A DNA stretch of 64,000 nt from the NCBI GenBank assembly GCA_032717465.1, contig CM064713.1, forward strand, positions 10,598,624 through 10,662,623, given 5' to 3'. The notes under the pieces were generated by a model. It ran no database searches, was not told where the DNA came from, and was given only the letters and a program-made list of their open reading frames with translations. Each line of letters opens with the position of its first letter. Position 1 is the stretch's first letter. A program made the translations under genes and the position numbers. Of the stretch, positions 56,104-64,000 are shown in pieces. The DNA comes from Coenobita brevimanus (taxonomy: Eukaryota; Arthropoda; Malacostraca; Decapoda; Coenobitidae).

Positions 56104-56899
56104 TGTTACATAGCCTATGATTTCATCATCCTTTGTGTAATTCTAACGTACAGTGTGCTGCCTGTTTGATCACGAGCGTGTTCTGCCTCAGTCCCCCCCT
56201 TCTACCGTTATAGTAGAGTAAGTCGTCCTTTCTGTTGTTCAGTGCGGGATTGTCAACTCTTTGTCCCCATGGCTTCATTTGCGCGTCCTTCTTACAAGTT
56301 GTATCAAGCTCTGCTGGCCCCTATATAATGAGCTCAGTCTCTGCATCATTGCCACTTAGATCTGCTCCTCATTTTGTTCACATCTCTGTCCTCCCCTGTA
56401 CAGTTATTGTTGTGAGTGCTCCGGAAGTCTCCAACCATCTAGCAGCTGTGTAATTTGAGTATAACTGTTGTTGCATTTTTTCTTGTGCTGTGTAGCATAG
56501 GGTTAATTCTTAGGCCTAGTGAGTTTTTTTTTTTGTGTGTGTGATTTATGTAAAGGTTCTTTTTGTCAGTCATTTTTGATAATATTTTGTATCTGTAATA
56601 ATTTATCTTGCATTAACTGAGCATTAACCAGTGTATTTTCATTTTATCAGGGCTGACTTAGATATATTTATTCTTGCTAATTTCGTGTTAATAGAGGCTA
56701 TTGCAGTTAACCATATATTTAACCTGTTTTTTGCCATTACATTATCCTTATGAGTCCTGAATGTTTTGTTGTTAGTTTGAGCATTAAACTTTAACTTGTA
56801 ATTTTACCTAACTCTTTTGTTTTGAACCTGGACCTTTACGGGACAGTAGAGATTATTAGTATTCTCACTTAAAGTGTACATTATCTTTCTCTGTTCCAT

Positions 56900-56903
<4 letters not shown>
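56104..56903 (+). repeat. G2 3' LTR
   Basis: TGTTACATAG to CCATAACA, matching the 5' LTR. It is followed at once by (AT)n. Confidence 0.9.

Positions 56904-56991
<88 letters not shown>
56904..56991. repeat. (AT)n microsatellite after G2
   Basis: About 88 bases of uninterrupted AT dinucleotides. Confidence 0.95.
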
Positions 56992-56993
<2 letters not shown>

Positions 56994-57424
56994 CAAATTT
57001 TTGGCATGGAGACTCACATGACCTACAGCTCGGACGTAGGCTATGTAAGGCTGGCCTCACATTATCCCTGGGCTACCAGGCCTGTTGTCCACCTTTTACC
57101 GGTGAATATACGTGGTATACTGTACATTAATAATGTAAAAACGACATTTGAGAGCCGAATGCCAATCGCCCACCAAAATATGCTGTTGACCAAGTCCAAA
57201 ATTTAGGCCACATTTTTATACGCTGAAGGTTTCACATTGTTAACTCAGGCCATTCATCACACAATGGTGCTAAAGGCGGCCGATAAAAACTAGTTGACCT
57301 TTGGCAGTCATTTTGTTGACCTTGACCTTGACCCCGAGTGCCCATTTTCGAACTTGGCCAAGATCTTGGCCATATCTTGATACCCTGAGGGTTTCATGCT
57401 GGTCCGTCCGTGAGATATAATGGG
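56992..57424. other. Unassigned sequence with TTGACC repeats
   Basis: No gene. A TTGACCTTGACCTTGACC run lies at 57,315-57,332. GGCCGATAA occurs at 57,276 and again at 57,558, suggesting an unrecognised repeat around the (CA)n array. Confidence 0.4.

Positions 57425-57517
<93 letters not shown>
57425..57517. repeat. (CA)n microsatellite
   Basis: About 90 bases of CA dinucleotides with a short interruption near 57,484-57,491. Confidence 0.95.
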
Positions 57518-57521
<4 letters not shown>

Positions 57522-57575
57522 GCATGCAATAACATTATCGCTCCGCCTTCTAACAGCGGCCGATAATAATAATTA

Positions 57576-57996
57576 CAGTAATAGCAACAACATAGATGTA
57601 TTGTGTTCCGAAGTTTACATATAAAACTGCAGACCCAAACGTGCTTACATTATGGAGCACTGATATATTAAACACCGAACCGACCACAGACCGTTCTTAT
57701 CATTACCACTGGACCTTCCCTATAGCACCTCACCATGGTAATACAACTCACTGTAGTCCTTTGTGGGATCACTACAGCTGTCTGGGAATAATTACGTAGA
57801 GCACGACATGCCTACAACCCACTAAAATACAAATGTGACGTTTCACTGACATCCATCAAATAGCCCAGGAGAATTTTGCGGAAAAACAAGCAAACGATTG
57901 GACATGGACAGACAAAGGAAGAATGTCTCCATCGGTATATGAAGACCTGACGAAACTGTTACCCTCCTCGTTTGCAGATGTCGTCGTAGTTATAGC

Positions 57997-58034
<38 letters not shown>

Positions 58035-58141
58035 TAATAATTGTGGTTAATATATCAGTGCTCCATAATATAAGAACGTTTGAGTCTGCAGTTTTATATG
58101 TAAACCTAGGAACACTACACATCTATGTTGTTGTTATTATT
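57576..58141. repeat. Inverted-repeat unit, arms of about 97 bases
   Basis: The left arm 57,576-57,672 and the right arm 58,045-58,141 are reverse complements at about 88% by eye, with matching blocks such as CTGCAGTTTTATATGTAAAC, GTGCTCCATAAT and CATCTATGTTGTTG. The loop of about 370 bases holds an (AAT)n run (57,999-58,040) and no protein. The pair could be the terminal inverted repeats of a small DNA transposon or an inverted duplication. Confidence 0.6.
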
Positions 58142-59290
58142 TCAGACGCAGTGTGTCCAGGAATCTCGAAATGAACGGATCTTGATTTTAGCTCTCTTTT
58201 GTGTGTGTGTGTGTGTTTTTTTTTTTTTCTTAGAAGGACGGTTTGTGCGCTGCTGGCCTTTGGTCCCATCTTCCTTGCATAAGAGAGAGAAAAAAAAAGG
58301 AGACGCAGTAGCAGTATTGTGAGGAAAATTAGACACAGTCAGTGGGAAAAAGGGGGTTAGTAGTGGCAGTGCCAATAATTGTAGTAACAGATTCAGCAGT
58401 CTTGTGCTAAAGCTGTTTATGTGGGCGTGAGGATGTGACGAATAATGCAATACAGTAGGGGTTATAGGACTGGATGACTAGACACCCCCTAAGGAATATG
58501 ACGGCTCGTAGTAAGAGGATACCGGGAAGTAAGAGTAATAGAAGAGGCAGAGTCTCAAGGAAAATAACTATTGGTGAATGCTCTCCGCTGCCCATCACAA
58601 TGTGGTTTATTCGTCCACATATAATAATTTTAACGTTTATAACCATCCGCAGAGCTAGTGTGGGAATCAGCATTAAATTCACAGTCATTCTACATTATGG
58701 CTAGGAACAATCCAGGTATAACATAATCAGAACAATTATCACTGCAGTGATAATGACGACTCGCAGCTAAGGTCGACATACAACTGGCTCGGTGTTTTAT
58801 TTGTATGATGAGGATGCGAAACAGATGGGTCGTGTCTGGACCAGTTTCACAGGACTCCATGATAACATGTAGTCTATGTTTTATTATATGCCATGTATGT
58901 TACGAACGCATAATGTTTTGCAGGTGAATAGCATGGAAATGTTTCGAATCCATTTTCATTAAGTCTCTGACCATTCGTCTCGTAGCTCAGTACCAAACTA
59001 CCACTCACGGTTGTCCGTTCGCCTGCCCTCTCTCTAACCTTGACTTCCACTTATTTCCACTGAGGGGGGTACAGAAACTTTGGTGCGTGGGTGTACATAC
59101 ACACACACACACATAAATTTCCCTACGTAGATAGTTATGTTAAGGCAACTTTTAAAACTGTTGGGGAAACAGTCTGGGATGACTGATGTACCTGTGTTGG
59201 TGAAATCAGCCGCCCAGACCTGGCAAATTGAATGTGATCAGTTTGGTGAGGGGAGATCAGAGCAGGATAAAAGTCAGCGATTATGCTATA

Positions 59291-59291
<1 letters not shown>
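58142..59291. other. Stretch without a recognisable gene
   Basis: No coding region found. Short (TG)n (58,198-58,215) and T runs precede a segment (58,235-58,275) whose TGGCCTTTGGTCCC-like sequence resembles the end of LINE-A (minus strand near 4,025-4,050). A short (CA)n lies at 59,096-59,112. The rest is unassigned. Confidence 0.4.

Positions 59292-59330
<39 letters not shown>
59292..59330. repeat. (TG)n microsatellite at the 3' end of E
   Basis: About 38 bases of TG, touching the 3' end of LINE E. Confidence 0.9.
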
Positions 59331-59376
59331 CTTACCTTACCTAATTCTTACCTAATTATATCTTTACAGGAATGAG

Positions 59377-60865
59377 TCAAGCTCGTATTGTCCCGTGTCT
59401 TAGACCATATTTATCGTACATATCCTTAAATTTGTGAATTGTTTTGGCACACACTATTTCATTCGGTAGTGCATTCCATTGATCAATTGCTCTGTTTGGG
59501 AAACTGAATTTCCTTACGTCTTTATCACCTCTCTTCTTATGCAGTTTTTTGCAGTGTCCTCTTGCTGATGCTTCTCCATATGTTAAGTAATCATTTATGT
59601 CTATTTTCTCCTTTCCTGATATGCACTTATATAGCATTATCATGTCACCTCTTTTCCTTCTCTCCTGTAGTGTTGGTAGATTCAGTTTATTTAGTCTTTC
59701 TTCGTAGCTTAGGTTCCTTAAGCTTGGTATCCATCTTGTAGCGGCCCTTTGAACTTTTTCAATCTTGTCTATATGCTTTTTGAGATGAGGACTCCAGACT
59801 ATTGATGCATATTCCAGGGTTGGTCTAATGAATGATGTTATTATCCTTCTTAGCATGTCTTCATTTATGTATGTGAATGCTATTCTCATATTTGCAAGCA
59901 GTGTATACATGTTCCGTACCTTCTCGCTGATGTGGTCAGCCGGAGATAGTCTGTTATTGATAATCACACCTAGGTCTTTCTCTCTTTCTGATGTGTATAG
60001 GGTTTTATTTCCTAGCTTATAATCCCAATCAGGTCTTTTTCCACTTTTACCAAACTTGATTACATGACACTTGTCCACATTGAATTTCATTTGCCATGTA
60101 CTACTCCATTCATGAAGTTTATTTAATTCTTCTTGTAGCTCCCTACAAGAGTCTGTGCTAGTAATTCTCCTTTGTAGTTTTGCATCGTCTGCAAACATAT
60201 TCAGATAGCTCTCATTTCCAGTGTTACTGTTTATATCATTTATGTACACTAGAAACATGATTGGTGCCAGCACCGAACCCTGTGGTACTCCACTAGTCAC
60301 TTCTTTCCATGATGAGTAGTTTCCTCTTAGTACTGTCCTCATTTCTCTTTTTATGAGAAAGTCTTGCATCCAACAAAACAGTTTGCCTCGAATTCCTCCT
60401 TGATGGTACAGCTTCCATAAAAGTCTTTGGTGTGGTACTGTGTCAAAAGCTTTCTTGAAATCTAAATAGATACTGTCCACCCATCCTTCCCTTTCCTGTA
60501 TTGTGTTTGTTACTCTGTCATAGTAGCTCAACAGATTAGTAACACATGATTTTCCTTTTCTGAAGCCAAACTGTCTTTCTGTTATCATACTGTGTTCTTC
60601 TAGATGATTTACCCAGCTTTTCTTATAAGTTTTTCTAATGCCTTGCTTACAACACTGGTCAGTGATACTGGTCGGTAGTTGAGAGGATTTTGTCTATTTC
60701 CTTTCTTGAATAAGGGGACTATATTTGCTTTTTTCCAAATATCAGGTAGTTTCCCTTGACTCAAGGATTTCTTGAAAATTAAAAATAATGGTTTACTTAA
60801 CTCCTTTGCACATTCTCGTAACACCCAACATGAAATTTCATCAGGACCACTTGCTTTTCCTCTGT
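59377..60865 (-). pseudogene. E reverse transcriptase, two frameshifts
   Basis: RT begins GKASGPDEISCWVLRECAKE and KKANIVPLFKKGN, NYRPVSLTSVVSKALEKLI, shifts frame near 60,612, and goes on with RQFGFRKGKSCVTNLLSYYD, YLDFKKAFDTVPHQRLLWKL, TSGVPQGSVLAPIMFLVYIN and the catalytic MFADDAKLQR. The C-terminal part has IIRPTLEYASIVWSPHLKK-like sequence (59,820-59,760) and ends with IDQWNALPNEIV near 59,465, typical of CR1-type and related LINEs. The stretch 60,588-59,377 alone is open for 403 codons. A first shift lies near 60,866. Confidence 0.85.
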
Positions 60866-63172
60866 CTAATCTACTTTCTTATTTAGTGCTTCACAAATAT
60901 CTTTCTCTTGTGTATAAGTGATTCCCTCGTCCGTGATGGATTGTATTATATCTTTTACTTTGGTTTTGCTTCTGATATAGCTGTAAAACAGCTTTGGTTG
61001 ATCACTACTTTTATTTATTATATCCTCCTCAAACTGTTTTTGGGCTTCCCTCCTTATTCTTGTATAGTCGTTTCTTGCCTGTTTGTAATTATTATACGCC
61101 CTTTCACTATTGTGTCTTCTGTATCTATTCCACAACAAATCTCTTCTTTCTTTTGATTTTTTACATTCTGTATTGAACCATTTCTGTATTTTCTTATCTG
61201 CTTCTTTGTGCTGTGGGATGTACTTCTGGACTCTTATTTCATAAAATTCACAAAATTTTTTATATACAGCATTTAAATCTTGTCCTCTAAGCTCATTTTC
61301 CCAATCAACGTCTAAGAAATACTTTTTTAGGTCTTGATAATTTCCCCTTTTATAGTATAGTCTCTTTTTGTAACTGTCATTGCTGTTTACTATGTCATAT
61401 GCTATCCTGAAGTTATAATTTAGTACTGCATGATCGCTTTTGCCAAGTGGAGGGTGATATATTAAACCGTCAATGTCATTTTCTTGCCTAGTAAATATTA
61501 GATCTAGCACTGAAGGTACATCAAGTCCTCTTTTTCTAGTGGTTTCCCTCACATGTTGCGTTAAGAAAAACTCTTGTACGAGATCCAGGAGCTTTTGGTC
61601 CCAACAGCTTTCTTGGCTATTTATATCTAGAGTATTCCAATTTATATTTGTATTGAAATCCCCAGTTAGTATAATTCTTTCCGATTTCTCTTCCATTTTA
61701 TGTAGCAAGGATCTTATACTCTGAATTATACTCTCTGCCAGGTCCTCATATTCGTCTCTTTCCCACGTGTTTGATCTGGGTGACATATACAAATTGGCTA
61801 CAATTACTTTACCTTCAGATGTGTCGATCTCTACTGCAATCAGTTCTACTTGTGATGGTATATCTAGGTTTATTTCCTTGACTTTTAGATTTTTCTTAGT
61901 TAATATTATAATTCCTCCTCCTTTTTTTAAGTTTCTGTCTCTTCTCCATATATTGTATTCCTCTAAGTTTAGTATGTCATTGGATATCCTTGGTGTTAAT
62001 TTTGTCTCAGTTAGGCATATTATGTGTGGTTCATTTTCTCTGACATAATCATTCATCTCTAGTAATTTAGATACCATTCCATCCACATTTGAGTACATCA
62101 ACTTTATCATCTTGTTTATATACCTGTCATGACATGGTTCTACTAACTTCCTCCTTTTTCTTCCATCCTGTTTGTGTACCACTTTCGTACCTGCAATCCT
62201 ATTACTTTGTAAAAAAAATTTCTTCTTGTCCTCTTCTGATCTTCCCTCATTTTTTGTTTTTGCTTCCTCCCATTTCTCTTTCAGTAATTCCAGTTCCTCT
62301 TGTATTAGGCATCTTTTTATCCATACATTTTTGAACTCCTCTTTTTCCATAAGATTCTTTGCATTTTTTAGTATCTCTTCCACAGTGTTTACACTCTGGA
62401 AAGTCACCTTTAGAGGTCTTGTCTTGCTTTTCTCGTATTTCCCTAACCTTTTGTGTTCCTCTATGTCTTTACTACAGATTTCCTCTGACACTTCTTTCAG
62501 TAAGCTCATTACATTTGCCATCTCCTTTTTGTCTCCAGTGATTTTGTTTTTAATATCTTCCTCTTCTATACCAGTGATTACTATTGATTTATTTATTTCT
62601 ACTGAATCTCTGACTAACTTTGGATTGTTTTGGATTATTCTTTTCACTTCCTTTTTAATGTTTTTTTCCTCCACCCTTGTTTCTAAGTCTTTCTTTACTT
62701 TCACCATTTCAGCATACGTGGTTTCTACATCATTTTTGTAGCTTTGCACAGCTTCATTCACCTGTGTTATCTTCTCCTCAATATCACTGCTCTGGTCCAT
62801 AAGACTGCTTGCTTGTCTAATTGTCTCTGTGTCATTTTTTAACTCTTCCATAAGACTCTCGTGATTAAGTACTGTACTTCCCATTTCACTCACTTTCTTT
62901 CTAAGCGTATTCAATTCCACTGTTAGTTCACTGATGGTTGTGTCTTTCTTATTGGCCTCCCTTCCCAGTTTTTCTATCTCTTCCTTTTGCAAGTGCATTT
63001 GCTTCTTTATTTCATCAATTTCATTTTTGAAAGCCATTTCTAGTTTGTGTACACGTTCAACCAGTCTATTGTGAGTCTCCACTTCAACCAGTTCTTGGTA
63101 GAAATCATTATTTTGCTTTTTATTTTTATCCCTTTTCTTTTCCAAATTGGTTTTACTGAAGTATGTATCCAT
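60866..63172 (-). pseudogene. E ORF1 fused in frame to the endonuclease
   Basis: This frame is open for 768 codons from ATG 63,172. Residues about 25-175 are charged and heptad-like, a predicted coiled coil. Residues about 195-300 look like the RRM-like and C-terminal part of LINE ORF1p (SIVITGIEEEDI, RPLKVTFQSVNTVEEILKNA). From about 355 the endonuclease follows without a break: MYSNVDGMVSKLLEMNDYV, IICLTETKLTP, GGGIIILTKKNL, RIILTGDFNTNINW, VLDLIFTRQENDI and LGKSDHAVLNYNF. A linker leads to RT. Most CR1-type LINEs keep ORF1 separate. The frame ends in TAG at a shift before RT. Confidence 0.8.
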
Positions 63173-63230
63173 TTTGTAATACTAAATGAAGAATATGTAC
63201 TTACACTTTCCGCGTGTTGCCGTAGTATAA

Positions 63231-64000
<770 letters not shown>

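Larger units (their letters stand above)
50481..56903 (+). mobile_element. G2: second copy of the Gypsy-type element, plus strand
   Basis: Same family and layout as G1: LTR (50,481-51,276), primer-site region (from 51,283), gag, protease, integrase, RT, RNase H, purine tract (56,092-56,103), LTR (56,104-56,903). The LTRs are about 796 and 800 bases and nearly identical, with scattered differences. Gag and integrase are broken, while integrase end, RT and RNase H are open. It lies in (AT)n on both sides, head-to-head with G1. Confidence 0.9.
59331..63230 (-). mobile_element. E: CR1-like LINE, nearly complete
   Basis: On the minus strand: short leader, one frame with ORF1 and endonuclease (63,172-60,866), RT and C-terminal region (60,865-59,377), and a short 3'UTR ending in TAGGTAAGAAT-type tandem units (59,331-59,358), as CR1-type LINEs end in short repeats. 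No RNase H and no poly(A). The 5' end is uncertain and no TSD is seen. Two frameshifts are the only breaks I find. Confidence 0.8.

Overview
This window is eukaryotic and consists almost entirely of transposable elements. I recognise no host protein-coding gene, tRNA gene or rRNA. The mix of jockey-like, RTE-like, CR1-like and I/Nimb-like LINEs, GIY-YIG Penelope-like elements (PLEs) and a Gypsy-type LTR element, all rich in (AT)n and (CA)n arrays, fits an arthropod and most probably a decapod crustacean. That placement is inference from element families. My names LINE-A, RTE-B, RTE-C, D1-D6, G1, G2 and E are local labels.

Region 1 (about 1-19,550) is a set of insertions inside insertions. Two PLE copies lie head-to-head around a central spacer at 17,473-18,281. 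The left copy (minus strand) is interrupted by an RTE-C copy (14,342-17,340), by a jockey-like LINE-A (about 4,003-13,612), by a LINE 3' fragment (3,087-3,857) and by a 1.42-kb retroposon encoding a Y-box-type cold-shock domain (1,388-2,807). LINE-A is itself split by RTE-B (6,681-12,988), and RTE-B is split by a full-length RTE-C (7,010-10,308). Target-site duplications (TSDs) define most of these junctions.

Region 2 (about 19,551-43,297) holds six copies of one I/Nimb-like LINE, here family D (ORF1 with CCHC knuckles, then endonuclease, reverse transcriptase and RNase H). D1 to D4 read on the plus strand. D5 and D6 read on the minus strand beyond a 100-N assembly gap. Neighbouring copies lie head-to-tail and share the same target duplication. 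ORF1 and ORF2 lie in one frame divided by a single TAA, with no ATG ahead of the endonuclease, which suggests stop-codon readthrough. The 3'UTR carries two related hairpins with compensatory changes, internal microsatellites and a UUCG-type hairpin next to the poly(A).

Region 3 (about 43,298-56,991) holds two inverted copies (G1 minus, G2 plus) of one Gypsy-family LTR retrotransposon, each embedded in (AT)n. In both copies integrase precedes reverse transcriptase, the Copia-like order that is known for Gypsy-type elements in the Gmr1 group.

Region 4 (about 56,992-64,000) holds simple repeats, an inverted-repeat element, a nearly complete CR1-like LINE (E, minus strand) with ORF1 fused to the endonuclease, and a reverse transcriptase fragment cut by the window end. 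No autonomous element here is fully intact. The least damaged are RTE-C copy 1 (two nonsense codons), E (two frameshifts), D2 (one nonsense codon in ORF2 plus loss of the ORF1 ATG) and G1 (four nonsense codons in a single gag-pol frame).
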